Both the position numbers and the translations under genes were made by a program. The notes under the pieces were generated by a model, which searched no databases, was not told the DNA's origin, and was given only the letters and a program-made list of their open reading frames with translations. Positions 1 to 9,166 of a stretch of 64,000 nucleotides of DNA are shown in pieces. Position 1 is the first letter of the stretch; the number at the start of each line of letters is the position of its first letter. This DNA comes from Achromobacter sp. UMC46 (GTDB taxonomy: Bacteria > Pseudomonadota > Gammaproteobacteria > Burkholderiales > Burkholderiaceae_B), in contig NZ_LZZS01000004.1 in the NCBI RefSeq assembly GCF_014170335.1, positions 124,001 through 188,000 of the forward strand, in the 5' to 3' direction.

Positions 1-144
1 ACATATTGCCGAAATTAGCATGGACTTGCGGGTTGGTCACTGGTCAAAATGCGGTACAGCGCTGCTGCGCAGGCATTCCGAAGCGAAGACCACCGCGACG
101 ACGTGCCGGGCCACCGGCATCCCATTGGGAAGAGGGGGTTCGAT

Positions 145-606
145 ATGTTTCTTGCCAATCCGCGACGTGGACTCATCGTCATCTCTGCCATCGCGACCCC
201 GCTTCTGCCCGTAACGGGCCACGCGGCGGGCGGACACCTGGAAGACGCCATCGCCGATGTGCTCGTCTGGGTCGTGCTGGTCTTCGTGCCCATCCTGGCG
301 ATCTGGATCTTCTGGAAGCTGCACGTCCTGCCCGAGGTCATCGCCGAAAAACGGCACCATCCTCAAGCCGAAGCGATCAAATCGCTGTGCCTGCTGTCCC
401 TGGCGTTCGGGGGCATGCTCTGGCCGTTCGCGTGGTTGTGGGCCCACACCAAACCGATCGGCTACCGGCTGGCTTACGGCCACGACAAGCACGAGGACTT
501 CTACCAGGAGATGAACGCCAAGGAAGAAGAGGAGGCGCCGCCCCCTCCGGGTAGCGCCACCGGTCCCCAACAGGAAGTGCGGCCCGGTTCCGAAGCCGTG
601 GGTTGA
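145..606 (+). CDS. DUF3302 family inner-membrane protein
   Basis: A 153-residue protein of the DUF3302 family (the E. coli YibI type), whose members sit next to HlyD-like YibH/AaeA adaptors. The N-terminus is hydrophobic and signal-like. A strong membrane segment follows (VLVWVVLVFVPILAIWIFWKL, in part), then a second one (LCLLSLAFGGMLWPFAWLW), and an acidic, proline-rich tail (EEEEAPPPP). The reading frame stays open upstream to 49, but the ATG at 145 is preferred: it follows the purine-rich GGGAAGAGGGGG at about 7-bp spacing, and residues before it are not membrane-like. The stop lies 13 bp before the HlyD-type gene, so the two are probably one operon. The molecular function is unknown; a role assisting the adjacent export system is inferred from position only. 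Confidence 0.8.
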   Translation: MFLANPRRGLIVISAIATPLLPVTGHAAGGHLEDAIADVLVWVVLVFVPILAIWIFWKLHVLPEVIAEKRHHPQAEAIKSLCLLSLAFGGMLWPFAWLWAHTKPIGYRLAYGHDKHEDFYQEMNAKEEEEAPPPPGSATGPQQEVRPGSEAVG

Positions 607-619
607 CGAGGGAGGCGAC

Positions 620-1762
620 ATGCTTGAACTCATCTGCGTCGTCTATGCGCTGCTGGTCTGGCTGGTCTTCATCAAGCTGAAGCTGCTTCCCTGGAACATC
701 CAATCTCAGGTCGGCGTGGTGGCCGTGGGCGCCGCCGGCTTGGCAGCGCTTGTCCTGACGATCAATGTCGTCACGCCGTCTTCGACGGAATTGCGGGTCA
801 TCAACTACGTGGTCGAAATCGTGCCCAGGGTCACCGGGCGCGTGGTGGAAATCGCCGTGGAGGGGAACCGGCCGATCAAAAAGGGCGATGTGCTGCTGCG
901 TCTGGACGCCGAGCCCTATCAACTGAAGGTCAGGCAGCTGGAAGCCAAACTGGTGGATGCCCAGGCCAGCCAGCAATCCCTGGACCGCGACCTCGCCTCG
1001 GCGCAGGCGATGGCGGCCGCCGCCCTGGCGCAAGTCGAGCTGGCCCGCATGCGGTTGCGCCAAAGCACCGCCTTGGCGGCGCGCGGGGCGGGCAGCCAGT
1101 ACGACGTGCAGAGCTATCAAAGCGAATTGAAGGTCCGGCTTGCGAACTGGGCGGCAGCGCAGGAAGCGGAACGCAAGGTCCGGCTCAGCGTGGGCGCGGT
1201 GTTCGAGGGCGACCAGGTCGCCGTGGCGCAGGTCAAGGCCGAACTGGATACGGCGAAATGGGAACTCGCGCAGACGACGCTTTACGCGCCTGCCGACGGC
1301 TACGCGATCAATCTGCAAGCCCGCGTGGGGTCGTATGCGGCCGCGATCCCGATACGCCCCATCATGTCGTTCGTCGAGACGACGCAGCAGGTGATCGCGT
1401 TCTTCGACCAGAACCAGCTAACCAAAGTGAAGCCCGGCAACGAGGTGGAGGTGTCGCTGCGCACCGTGCCGGGGCACGTCTTCAAGGGCAAGGTCGATTC
1501 GATCGTCTGGGCGACGTCCCAGGGGCAATTCCAGGCATCCGGGCTGCTGCCGGGCACGACGTCCGAGGGTGATCACGCCGAAGCGCCCATGCAGTATGCG
1601 GTACGCATCGACCTGGAGACGCCGCAGGACATGGCCTTGGCCATGGGCGCGCGCGGCAACGCGGCCATCTACACCGACAGCCTAGGGGCGCTGCACATGG
1701 TGCGCAAAGTGATATTCCGCGTCTCGGCCAAGCTTGATTATCTGGTTCTCAAGCTTCACTGA
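620..1762 (+). CDS. HlyD family membrane fusion protein (periplasmic adaptor)
   Basis: A 380-residue periplasmic adaptor anchored by N-terminal membrane segments (residues 1-20 and about 32-50). It then has the usual adaptor order. A first lipoyl half-motif (VVEIVPRVTGRVVEIAVEG, PIKKGDVLLRLD) comes first. An alpha-hairpin coiled coil follows (KVRQLEAKLVDAQASQQSL through the repeated AQVELARMRLRQ). The second lipoyl half comes next (TLYAPADGYAINLQARVGS), and last a beta-barrel (VIAFFDQNQLTKVKPGNEVEVSLRTVPG). Such proteins bridge an inner-membrane pump to an outer-membrane channel. DUF3302 lies upstream and a NodT-like channel begins 10 bp downstream. No pump gene is seen, so the partner is probably the DUF3302 protein or a pump elsewhere. 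The exported substrate cannot be read from sequence. Confidence 0.88.
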   Translation: MLELICVVYALLVWLVFIKLKLLPWNIQSQVGVVAVGAAGLAALVLTINVVTPSSTELRVINYVVEIVPRVTGRVVEIAVEGNRPIKKGDVLLRLDAEPYQLKVRQLEAKLVDAQASQQSLDRDLASAQAMAAAALAQVELARMRLRQSTALAARGAGSQYDVQSYQSELKVRLANWAAAQEAERKVRLSVGAVFEGDQVAVAQVKAELDTAKWELAQTTLYAPADGYAINLQARVGSYAAAIPIRPIMSFVETTQQVIAFFDQNQLTKVKPGNEVEVSLRTVPGHVFKGKVDSIVWATSQGQFQASGLLPGTTSEGDHAEAPMQYAVRIDLETPQDMALAMGARGNAAIYTDSLGALHMVRKVIFRVSAKLDYLVLKLH

Positions 1763-1772
1763 CGGGGCCGAC

Positions 1773-3233
1773 ATGCCAGCGCGCAGCACGATCGTCCCAC
1801 GCGTCCTCGCAGCGGTGTGCAGCGCCGCGGTCTTGATGGCGGGCTGCGCCAACCTGGATCCGCCCGCCAGCGATGCGCTGTATGAAGAGGCCATGGCGGG
1901 CACGAAAGTGCCGCCCCAATGGGTGGCCAGCGCAGAGGCCGCCGCGTTCGCGCCCCAATGGGCTGGTTTTCCCGAACACGGCACGCTGCAATCGCTGATC
2001 GACGAGGCGCTGGCCAACAACCTGGATCTGCGCGTGGCCGCCAGCCGGATGCAACAGGCGGCGCATCAAGCCAGATTAGCCGGCGCGGACCTGCTTCCCA
2101 CCGTCGGCATAGGCGCCCGCACGGCGACGGACCCGACGCCCGGCAGCGCCTTTTCGGCCAACGGCTATGCCGTCCTCATGAATTGGGAAATCGACCTGTG
2201 GGGCAGGGCAAGGGCGGAAAAGAAGGCCGGCGAGGCCGGCTACCGTTCGTCGGAAGCGGACTACGCCTATGCCCGCCAATCCATCGGCGCGTTGACCACC
2301 CGGAGCTGGCTTGCCGCCCTGGAAGCCAGCGGTCAGCTCGCCCTGGCGCAAGAGCTGGAAAGCACCACCGGCGAACAGCTCAAGCTGATCGAGTACCGCC
2401 GCCGCATCGGCAAGGTCAGCGAGCTGGACGTCGCGTACTGGTCGGAGCAGGTCGCCGCCGCCGCCGACGTGGTCGCGCAGCGCGAACAGGCGCGGGCGCA
2501 AGCGCTGCGGGCATTGGAACTGATACTTGGCCGTTACCCCGCCGGCGCCGCGCAAGCCGACGAGCCGATTCCGGACTCGCCCGCGCCCTTGGCCCCAGGC
2601 CTGCCGTTGGACCTGCTGGACCGCAGGCCCGACCTGGTCGCGGCGCGAGAGCGGCTGGTGTCGGCGTACTTCGGCGCAGAGGAGGCGAAAGCGGCCCGAT
2701 TGCCGACCATTGCGATATTCGCCGGAGCAGGGCGCTTCACGAAGGACTACTCCGGCCTGGCGACCAGCATGCAAAGCTGGGTCTTTCCGGTCGGGGCTTC
2801 TCTGGCGTGGCCGCTGTTCGACGCGGGGCGCCGTCAGATCACGCTGGAATTGCGCACAGAGCAGCAACGGGAGGCGTTGGCGCTGTATGCGCGCGCGATC
2901 CTTACCGCCATGACCGAAGTCGAGAACGGCCTGACAGGCGAACAGCAGCTCGCGCTGCGCGAACGGTCGATCCAGCGCCAGTTTTCCGAAAGCAGCCGGG
3001 CGCTGGAACTGGCGCGGGTGCAACGGCAGATCGGCCAGTTCGACGATTTCGACGTCTTGCAGCGCAAGCGCGACCTCTTGCGGGTGCAGAGCGACCTGAT
3101 CCACGTGCGCGCGGAGCGGCTGGTCCAGCGTGTGAATCTGCACCTTGCGCTGGGCGGCCGTTTCGGCTCGGAAGCGCAGGCGGACCAGGTCGTGGCCGGC
3201 CCGCCTGCCGTTGGCGGCGCTTCCGCCCCTTAG
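1773..3233 (+). CDS. NodT-family outer-membrane efflux lipoprotein
   Basis: A 486-residue TolC-superfamily outer-membrane channel of the NodT type. The N-terminus is a lipoprotein signal with a lipobox ending LMAGC, so the mature protein should be lipid-anchored. Two repeats of the outer-membrane efflux domain follow. The family landmarks are visible: SLIDEALANNLDLRVAASR near the start, MNWEIDLWGRARAEKK, LDLLDRRPDLVAARERL, and WPLFDAGRRQITLELR. I use the ATG at 1773; the frame is open to 1734, but that would put 13 hydrophilic residues before the signal and overlap the preceding gene. It begins 10 bp after the adaptor stop, completing a three-gene export operon. Its stop overlaps the convergent M20 deacylase stop by 4 bp. 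Confidence 0.9.
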   Translation: MPARSTIVPRVLAAVCSAAVLMAGCANLDPPASDALYEEAMAGTKVPPQWVASAEAAAFAPQWAGFPEHGTLQSLIDEALANNLDLRVAASRMQQAAHQARLAGADLLPTVGIGARTATDPTPGSAFSANGYAVLMNWEIDLWGRARAEKKAGEAGYRSSEADYAYARQSIGALTTRSWLAALEASGQLALAQELESTTGEQLKLIEYRRRIGKVSELDVAYWSEQVAAAADVVAQREQARAQALRALELILGRYPAGAAQADEPIPDSPAPLAPGLPLDLLDRRPDLVAARERLVSAYFGAEEAKAARLPTIAIFAGAGRFTKDYSGLATSMQSWVFPVGASLAWPLFDAGRRQITLELRTEQQREALALYARAILTAMTEVENGLTGEQQLALRERSIQRQFSESSRALELARVQRQIGQFDDFDVLQRKRDLLRVQSDLIHVRAERLVQRVNLHLALGGRFGSEAQADQVVAGPPAVGGASAP

Positions 3234-4543
3234 CGTTGCGCCGCCGCCTCGTTGATGCCGCACCATTGCGCGATGAAGAGCGCGATGGACTTTGTGATGA
3301 GGCGTAGCGACTCGATATGGACCCGTTCGTCGAACCCGTGGATATCGAGCGATTTCGGGCCATAGACCAGCGTGGGCATGTTGCCGTAGATCACGAACAC
3401 GCGCGCATCCAGGTAGCCGGGCGTGGTGAAGGTCTCCAGGTCGCTGTGGAAGGCCTGTTTGTGGCATTCGCGCAGCGTGTTCTCGGCGTCGCTGCCTTCC
3501 TCCAGCACATAGCCTTCGGCGTAGAAACCGGTGTAGGTCACCTGGGGCGGCGTGCCGCCGAATCTCGGGTCCGACGCCGCGTCGCGCAGGCACGCATCGA
3601 TCTGCTCCCGCGCCGAATCGGCGGTGGTCCCGGGGTAGATGGCCGCGCGCACGTCGAATTCGCACCAGGGCGGTACCGTCGACGGCCAATCGCCGCCCGC
3701 GATCTTGCCGATGTTGAAGTTGATGGGATGGTCGAGGTGCTCGAAGTGGCGATGGCAATGGTGTTCGCCGTTCCACTTGGCTTCGATGCCGCGCAACGCC
3801 TCGATCGCGGCATAGGCGGCGTCGATGGCATTGAAGCCATTGGCCATCTCGCGGGTGTGGGTGGGATGGCCCTGCACGCGCACCTTGAACCACAGCACGC
3901 CGACGTTGGCGCGTACCAGCATGTTCTCTTCGGGTTCGGGAATGATCACGGCGTCAGCCTGGTAGCCGCGCAACAGTGCCGCGAGCGCGCCATTGCCGGT
4001 GCATTCCTCTTCAACGACCGACTGGAAGTAGATCGGTGCCGCAGGCGCATAGCCCGCCGCGCGCACCGCATCGTAGGCGTACAGGTTGGCGGCCAGGCCT
4101 GCTTTCATGTCCGCCGCCCCGCGGCCGTGCATCCAGCCGTCGATGATCGCTGGATCCCACGGCGAACGGCTCCACATCTCGACCGGGCCGGTCGGCACGA
4201 CATCGATGTGCCCGTTGAGGATGAGCGAGCGGCCGGTTTGCTGCTCGGGGCGATAGGTGCCGACGACGTTGAAGGCGTTTTCGTATGACACCGTCACGGG
4301 GCCAAAGCCGGGGTGCGACTCGATGTCTTTGACGTCGATCCGCCAGCGGTCCATCGAGAAGCCGCGTCCCCGCATGGCTTCGTACAGGAAATCCTGGGCG
4401 GTGTGTTCCTGCTCACGCAGGGACGGGAACCGGACAAGATCCTGGGTGAACGCGAGTTGCGCATCGAATTGCGCGTCGACCGCCTGGAGGATGCGTCGGG
4501 TCTGCGCCTCGGTAAGCGCGGGCGGCGTCGTGGATTGCGTCAT
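3230..4543 (-). CDS. ArgE/DapE-type M20 family deacylase
   Basis: A 437-residue cytoplasmic metallopeptidase of family M20, similar to acetylornithine deacetylase/succinyl-diaminopimelate desuccinylase. The di-metal site motifs are all present: GHIDVVPTGP (His and Asp ligands), GRGAADMKAG (bridging Asp), VVEEECTGNG (catalytic Glu plus Glu ligand), and a C-terminal His in DIHGFDERVH. The dimerisation lid is represented by NVGVLWFKVRVQGHPTHT. The start is supported by an AAGGAG ribosome-binding site just upstream on the minus strand. The gene lies 37 bp downstream of the MHS transporter on the same strand, and both are divergent from a LysR regulator. Import and hydrolysis of an N-acylated amino acid or similar amide is a reasonable inference, but the substrate is unknown. 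Confidence 0.88.
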   Translation of the reverse strand: MTQSTTPPALTEAQTRRILQAVDAQFDAQLAFTQDLVRFPSLREQEHTAQDFLYEAMRGRGFSMDRWRIDVKDIESHPGFGPVTVSYENAFNVVGTYRPEQQTGRSLILNGHIDVVPTGPVEMWSRSPWDPAIIDGWMHGRGAADMKAGLAANLYAYDAVRAAGYAPAAPIYFQSVVEEECTGNGALAALLRGYQADAVIIPEPEENMLVRANVGVLWFKVRVQGHPTHTREMANGFNAIDAAYAAIEALRGIEAKWNGEHHCHRHFEHLDHPINFNIGKIAGGDWPSTVPPWCEFDVRAAIYPGTTADSAREQIDACLRDAASDPRFGGTPPQVTYTGFYAEGYVLEEGSDAENTLRECHKQAFHSDLETFTTPGYLDARVFVIYGNMPTLVYGPKSLDIHGFDERVHIESLRLITKSIALFIAQWCGINEAAAQR

Positions 4544-4580
4544 GTGAACTCCTTGTTCTGTGATGGGGCGGATATCGGGG

Positions 4581-5903
4581 TCAGGCGGCCGACGGGGCGG
4601 TGCGCGGCGTGTCCAGCGCCAGGCGGCGCTTGTGGCCGGCCAGCCCCCAGAGCGAGATCAGCGTGATGGCCGACAAGGTGGAATAGAAGATCGCCAGGGG
4701 CAGCCATTGGCCGGGATAGTGGTAGGTCAGCCACGTGCCGATCAGCGGCGTCATGCCGCCGGCCACCGCGCCGCAAAGCTGATACGACAGCGAGATCCCG
4801 GAATAGCGCACATGCGTGGCGAACGCCGAGCTGATGTATCCGGCCATCGCTGAATAGATCGCTGCCATGAACACCAGCACGATGGAGATGCCGGCGATGA
4901 TGCTGAAGGCCGTGCCCTGGCTCACCAGCATGAACATCGGGTAGGGCGCCAGTACCGAGCACGCCGCCGCGGTGATCAAGACGCGGCTGGGTCCGATCAC
5001 GTCCGCCAGCCAGGCCGCCAGTGGTTGGACCAGGAATTGGATGACGGCGACGACGAACAGGCAGTCCAGGATCAACGTGCGGGACAGGCCCATCGTCTGG
5101 GTGGTGTACGACAGCATGAACGTGTTGGTGAAGTAGATGCCGCCGATCGCGACCGTGCAGACGCCCATGCACAGCAAGACCGTGCGCCACGCGGTGCGCA
5201 GCACTTCCTTGGCCGGAATCTCGGCGCGTTCCTGGCGTTCGAGCACCTGCGCGAAGTCGGGCGATTCGTTGACGCCCACCCGGATGAAGTAGCCCACCAG
5301 CAGCAGGACGGCGCTGATCAGGAACGGCACGCGCCAGCCCCAACTGACAAAATCGGCTTCATCCAGCGTCGTCAACAGGCGGAAGGCCAACAGCGACAGG
5401 ATCAGTCCCGCCGGGCTGCCCAACTGCGCGAACGAGGCGGCGAAGGTGCGTCGGCGCTGCGATGCGTGTTCGCCGGCCATCAGGACGGCGCCGCCCCATT
5501 CGCCACCGACCGCCAGGCCTTGAGCCAGGCGCAGCAGCAAGAGGAGGGCGGGGGCCCACAGGCCGGCCGTCGCATAGCTCGGCAGCAGACCGATACCGAC
5601 CGTGGCGGCGCCCATGATCACCAAGGTGGCCATGAGCGCATTCTTGCGGCCGACCCGGTCTCCCAGATGCCCGAAAATCACGCCGCCTAGCGGCCGGGCC
5701 AAAAAGCCGGCGGCAAACGTGCCGAACGACGCCATGGTGCTGATGAACGGGTCCGCGGTGGGAAAGAACACCTTGCCGAACACCAGGGCGGCAGCCGTGG
5801 CGTAGATGTAGAAGTCATACCATTCGATGGTGGTCCCGACGAATGCGGCGGTTGCGGCCCGAACAGGCTGACGCGCCGTGGAAGGACTGGCGGAGGCGGC
5901 CAT
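4581..5903 (-). CDS. MHS-family MFS transporter (metabolite:H+ symporter)
   Basis: A 440-residue, 12-helix major facilitator of the metabolite:H+ symporter group (relatives include ProP, ShiA and KgtP). Diagnostic segments include GTTIEWYDFYIYATAAALVF at the first helix, FLARPLGGVIFGHLGDRVGRKNAL (the loop 2-3 MFS motif), and RLAQGLAVGGEWGGAVLMAGEHA (the helix-4 MHS motif). The ATG has a good AGGGGAAACC ribosome-binding site. It is the first gene of a likely two-gene operon with the M20 deacylase and is transcribed divergently from the LysR gene at 6086. An organic-acid or amide substrate is likely; the exact one is not readable. Confidence 0.9.
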   Translation of the reverse strand: MAASASPSTARQPVRAATAAFVGTTIEWYDFYIYATAAALVFGKVFFPTADPFISTMASFGTFAAGFLARPLGGVIFGHLGDRVGRKNALMATLVIMGAATVGIGLLPSYATAGLWAPALLLLLRLAQGLAVGGEWGGAVLMAGEHASQRRRTFAASFAQLGSPAGLILSLLAFRLLTTLDEADFVSWGWRVPFLISAVLLLVGYFIRVGVNESPDFAQVLERQERAEIPAKEVLRTAWRTVLLCMGVCTVAIGGIYFTNTFMLSYTTQTMGLSRTLILDCLFVVAVIQFLVQPLAAWLADVIGPSRVLITAAACSVLAPYPMFMLVSQGTAFSIIAGISIVLVFMAAIYSAMAGYISSAFATHVRYSGISLSYQLCGAVAGGMTPLIGTWLTYHYPGQWLPLAIFYSTLSAITLISLWGLAGHKRRLALDTPRTAPSAA

Positions 5904-5960
5904 GGTTTCCCCTTGACTGAATATCGTTGTTCGAAGGCGCGTTTATCGCTCCGAGCTGGA

Positions 5961-5977
5961 CATAACGTCAATTTATG
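5961..5977. promoter_or_regulatory. Candidate LysR-type operator (CATAA-N7-TTATG)
   Basis: A perfect 5-bp inverted repeat, CATAA and TTATG separated by 7 bp, lies in the 182-bp gap between the divergent transporter and LysR genes. It contains the T-N11-A core typical of LysR-type sites (T at 5963, A at 5975). Its centre is about 65 bp upstream of the transporter start, a usual place for a LysR activator. Assignment to this regulator is inferred from position. Confidence 0.45.
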
Positions 5978-6085
5978 CTTTTTAATAATCGACTTAAGCC
6001 ACTTTGATGTTCGGCGCAGCCGCGGCGTTTCCCGCCATTTTTTAGCGAAACAGGGCCAAACATCGGTTAACCGCAAGCGATCCTC

Positions 6086-7066
6086 ATGACCCCTGCGACG
6101 CTTCTCGACACCCGCACCGGCGATCGGCTGGACTGGAATCTGCTCCGTACGTTTCTGGTGATTGTTCAGGAGCGGAGCATCAGCGGCGCGGCCGCCAAAT
6201 TGCATCTGACGCAATCCGCGGTCAGTCAGGCGTTAAAGCGCCTGGAGGATCAGCTTGGGCGCCGGCTGATCGAGCGGCACAACATGGCCTTTACGGTTAC
6301 GAACGCGGGCGAGGAGGCGTGCCGGGCCGCCGAGGCCATTTACGGCAGCGTGTCGCAGCTGCTGACGGATGTCTCGCAGACGAAGGTGGAAGCCACGGGC
6401 CGCATCCATCTGCTTGTGGCCAGCCGGATTCACTCGACGGTGTACGACAACTTCTGGGCCGATTTCCATCGCGCGTTCCCACGGATCGAAGTGCAGATGG
6501 ACGTGATGCCAAGCAGCGAAATCGTGACGCTGATGCAGCAGCGGGCCGCCACGGCGGGTATCGCGTTAAGCCGCCGGAGCCCTAAGCGCCTGGAAAGCAA
6601 GGTGTTCCTGCAGCAGCGGTATGCGCTGTTCTGCGGACGCAACCATGCCTTGTTCGGCAAGCCCGACATCCGCATCGAGGACTTGCTGGGCGAGAACTTC
6701 GTGTCGTTCGCAAGCGACGCCTTGGGCGACAGCCTTTCCCCGCTGACCATCTTCCGCGATCAGCGCGGCTTCTCGGGCCGCATCGTGGCGTCGTCGACCC
6801 AGCACGATGAAGTCAAGCGCCTGCTGATCGCGGGGTTCGGCATCGGCTGCCTGCCGGAGCACAGCGTCCAGGCGGACCTGGAACAAGGACGTCTGTGGCG
6901 CCTGCCGCCCGGGGAAGGGGTCTGCTCGGTCGAGCTTCATCTGCTTTGGCACCGCGATGCGCAGCTGACGCCCGCCGAGAAGGTTTTCCTGAAGCATTTC
7001 CGGGACTACATCGACGGCTATTCGATGGCGGAGCGCCTGGCGTCCCACGATCTGGCCGTGCAATAG
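6086..7066 (+). CDS. LysR family transcriptional regulator
   Basis: A 326-residue LysR-type regulator. The N-terminal winged helix-turn-helix is clear (LRTFLVIVQERSISGAAAKL, then LTQSAVSQALKRLEDQLGRR). It is followed by a linker helix and a two-lobed periplasmic-binding-protein-like effector domain from about residue 100 (GRIHLLVASRIHSTVYDNFW). The effector is probably a small metabolite handled by the divergently transcribed transporter and M20 deacylase. A LysR-type inverted repeat sits in the shared intergenic region. The stop is directly followed, on the other strand, by the remains of a dehydrogenase. Confidence 0.9.
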   Translation: MTPATLLDTRTGDRLDWNLLRTFLVIVQERSISGAAAKLHLTQSAVSQALKRLEDQLGRRLIERHNMAFTVTNAGEEACRAAEAIYGSVSQLLTDVSQTKVEATGRIHLLVASRIHSTVYDNFWADFHRAFPRIEVQMDVMPSSEIVTLMQQRAATAGIALSRRSPKRLESKVFLQQRYALFCGRNHALFGKPDIRIEDLLGENFVSFASDALGDSLSPLTIFRDQRGFSGRIVASSTQHDEVKRLLIAGFGIGCLPEHSVQADLEQGRLWRLPPGEGVCSVELHLLWHRDAQLTPAEKVFLKHFRDYIDGYSMAERLASHDLAVQ

Positions 7067-7203
7067 GCCAGAGACTCCCACGGTTTGCACGACAGGCGCT
7101 GCCCGGTGATCCCGCAGCCCTCATGCCATACCAGGAACGCGACGGTGTCCGCGCTGTCTTCCGGCTGCGGCAACCCGGCCAGCGTGACCGCACGCCAGGC
7201 CGC
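7067..7203 (-). pseudogene. C-terminal remnant of a short-chain dehydrogenase (SDR)
   Basis: On the minus strand, immediately after the arsH stop, an open frame reads LAGLPQPEDSADTVAFL and then GCGITGQRLS. This matches the C-terminal signature of classical SDR enzymes (a G-Q-P-E-D-x-A stretch, then VAFL, then ITGQ). The catalytic and cofactor-binding parts are absent: the sequence upstream is arsH in another frame. The normal SDR ending (VDGG) is degraded to CKPWES, and the frame then runs into antisense of the LysR gene. I read it as the tail of a broken gene, perhaps cut when the arsenic operon arrived. It is too short for a firm family assignment. Confidence 0.55.
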
Positions 7204-7962
7204 CTAGATGGAGGTTTGCTTCATCCGGCTGGAAAGGGCCGCGGCGGTTTCCTTGCGTTCGCTATAGCGATCCACCAAGTAGGCTGCGGCATCCCGCGTG
7301 AGCAGGGTGAACTTCATCAGTTCCTCGACCACGTCCACGACACGGTCGTAGTAGGGCGAAGGCTTCATCCGGCCCGCGTCGTCGAATTCCTGATAAGCCT
7401 TGGCCACCGACGATTGGTTGGGAATCGTCAGCATCCGCATCCACCGGCCCAGTACCCGCATCTGGTTCACGGCGTTGAAGGACTGCGATCCGCCCGATAC
7501 CTGCATGACCGCCAGGGTCTTGCCCTGGGTAGGGCGCACGGCCCCCATCGACAGGGGAATCCAGTCGATCTGCGTCTTCATCAGACCCGTCATGGCGCCG
7601 TGGCGTTCCGGCGAGCTCCACACCATGCCTTCGGCCCATTGAACCAGCTCGTGCAGCTCGCGGACTTTGGGATGGTCGTCGTCGGCGTCGTCAACCAGGG
7701 GCAGTCCGGACGGGTTGAACATGCGGGTTTCGCCGCCCAAGGCTTGGAGCAGCCGCGCAGATTCCTCCGCGACCAGACGGCTGTAGGAACGTTCGCGCAA
7801 TGACCCATACAACACCAGGAAGCGCGGCGCGTGGGTGGCCCGTTGGGGCGAGAACAACGCTGCGGTGGACGGCTGTTCCAGCAACGATGGATCAATATTA
7901 GGCAAGTCGGCGTTGCCCGACGTGCCGCTGGTCGGGTTGTGATGATTGGTGGTGGAACCCAT
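7204..7962 (-). CDS. arsH: ArsH, NADPH-dependent FMN reductase / organoarsenical oxidase
   Basis: A 252-residue flavodoxin-fold protein with the ArsH signature. The FMN phosphate loop is [12 protein letters not shown], followed by [21 protein letters not shown] and the conserved [18 protein letters not shown]. Characterised ArsH proteins are NADPH:FMN reductases that can oxidise trivalent methyl- or aryl-arsenicals to less toxic pentavalent forms. I prefer the ATG at 7962 over 7983 because an AGAGG site lies about 7 bp before it. It is the last gene of the ars operon, 31 bp downstream of the MFS gene. Confidence 0.93.
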   Translation of the reverse strand: MGSTTNHHNPTSGTSGNADLPNIDPSLLEQPSTAALFSPQRATHAPRFLVLYGSLRERSYSRLVAEESARLLQALGGETRMFNPSGLPLVDDADDDHPKVRELHELVQWAEGMVWSSPERHGAMTGLMKTQIDWIPLSMGAVRPTQGKTLAVMQVSGGSQSFNAVNQMRVLGRWMRMLTIPNQSSVAKAYQEFDDAGRMKPSPYYDRVVDVVEELMKFTLLTRDAAAYLVDRYSERKETAAALSSRMKQTSI

Positions 7963-7993
7963 GCAATACCTCTGTTGATGCAAGACTGAAAAT

Positions 7994-9166
7994 TCAATGG
8001 CGGCCTGGCTGAGCGCGCAACAGCATCAGCGCGCCGCAAGCGGCCAGGCCGATGCTGCCGGACAGCCACAACGCGTTGGCGCCCCAGGCGTCCAGCGCCA
8101 GGCCGAAAATCAGCGGGGCGAGCGCCTGCGCGATTCGCGCGGGCATCATCAGCCAGCCTTGGCGCGCGCCATATCCCTGCGCGCCGAAAAGCACCAGCGG
8201 CAACGTGCCTTTCGCGATGGTCAGGATGCCGTTGCCGGCGCCGTGCAAGACCGCGAATACCGGTGCTGCAGCTGGACCGGCCAGCAGCAACACCGCCACG
8301 CCCGCCGGATGCGCCAACGCGGCAAGACGTGCCGACAGCAAGGGATGGACGCGGCGCAGGAATCCGAACTCCAGAATCCGCCCGGCGACTTGCGCGGGAC
8401 CGATGAGGGCGCCCACCGCGACGGCCGCCGTAAGCGTGGTGCCAGCGGCTTCCAGCATCCGCGGCAAATGCGTGGCCATGGCCGTGCTGATGAACCATGT
8501 CGCCGCGAAGACGAAAGCGAGGAGGGCGGTTGTGGCCCCCTGGCGCGCCGGCGCAGGCAGGGGCACAGCCGCAGCGGGTTCGGCAGCAACCGCTTTGTTC
8601 GCCATGGGCGATTTCGGAAGCCAGGCGTTCAGAGGCAGGCCGACCAGCAGATGCAGGCCTGCCCAGCCGAGGCACGCATAGCGCCAACCGAACTGTGTTT
8701 CCATCCAGGCCGACAGCGGCCACCCGACGGTGCTGGCGAACCCCGCAATCAGCGTAATGCCCGTGATGGCGCCGCGGGCCTGGTGGCCATACAGGCGCAC
8801 CAGGCTGGAGAAGGCGGCTTCGTACAAGCCGGAACCCATCGCGACCCCAACGATGAGCCACGCGGCTGCCATCGTCCAGAGCCCCTCTGCCGAACCAAGC
8901 GCGGCCAAGCCCAGCGCGAATATCAGGCTGGTGCCGACAAGGACGACGCGGCCGCCGCGGCGGTCGATGGCGTGCCCAGCCCAGGGGCCGACCAGGGCCG
9001 ACACCACCATTGCACCGGAAAAAGCCGCGTAGACGGTTGGAGTCGAAATGCCCAGTTCATCCGCCATCGGAGCGGCCAGCATGGCCGGCAGGTAATACGA
9101 CGAAGCCCAGGCCAGCGTCTGGGCGGTGCCCAGGGATCCGACGACCCGGACGGGGGTTCCGGTCAC
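7994..9166 (-). CDS. MFS transporter within the arsenic operon
   Basis: A 390-residue, 12-helix major facilitator. Visible MFS features are [19 protein letters not shown] in the helix 2-3 loop and the repeated small-residue helices. It starts with GTG, the start overlapping the acr3 stop (GTGA), which implies translational coupling. MFS permeases in ars operons include ArsJ (organoarsenical efflux, paired with a GAPDH) and the ArsK group (trivalent arsenicals). No GAPDH gene is present here, so ArsJ is unlikely. I cannot place it firmly in the ArsK group from sequence alone. Efflux of an arsenical or related metalloid is inferred from the operon. Confidence 0.85.
   Translation of the reverse strand: MTGTPVRVVGSLGTAQTLAWASSYYLPAMLAAPMADELGISTPTVYAAFSGAMVVSALVGPWAGHAIDRRGGRVVLVGTSLIFALGLAALGSAEGLWTMAAAWLIVGVAMGSGLYEAAFSSLVRLYGHQARGAITGITLIAGFASTVGWPLSAWMETQFGWRYACLGWAGLHLLVGLPLNAWLPKSPMANKAVAAEPAAAVPLPAPARQGATTALLAFVFAATWFISTAMATHLPRMLEAAGTTLTAAVAVGALIGPAQVAGRILEFGFLRRVHPLLSARLAALAHPAGVAVLLLAGPAAAPVFAVLHGAGNGILTIAKGTLPLVLFGAQGYGARQGWLMMPARIAQALAPLIFGLALDAWGANALWLSGSIGLAACGALMLLRAQPGRH

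Noticed and set aside
2076-3893. 605-codon minus-strand open frame
   Set aside because: It overlaps the outer-membrane channel gene and the M20 deacylase in wrong frames and shows no known motif.
7994-9166. Naming the ars-operon MFS gene arsJ
   Set aside because: ArsJ genes are paired with a GAPDH gene, which is absent here.
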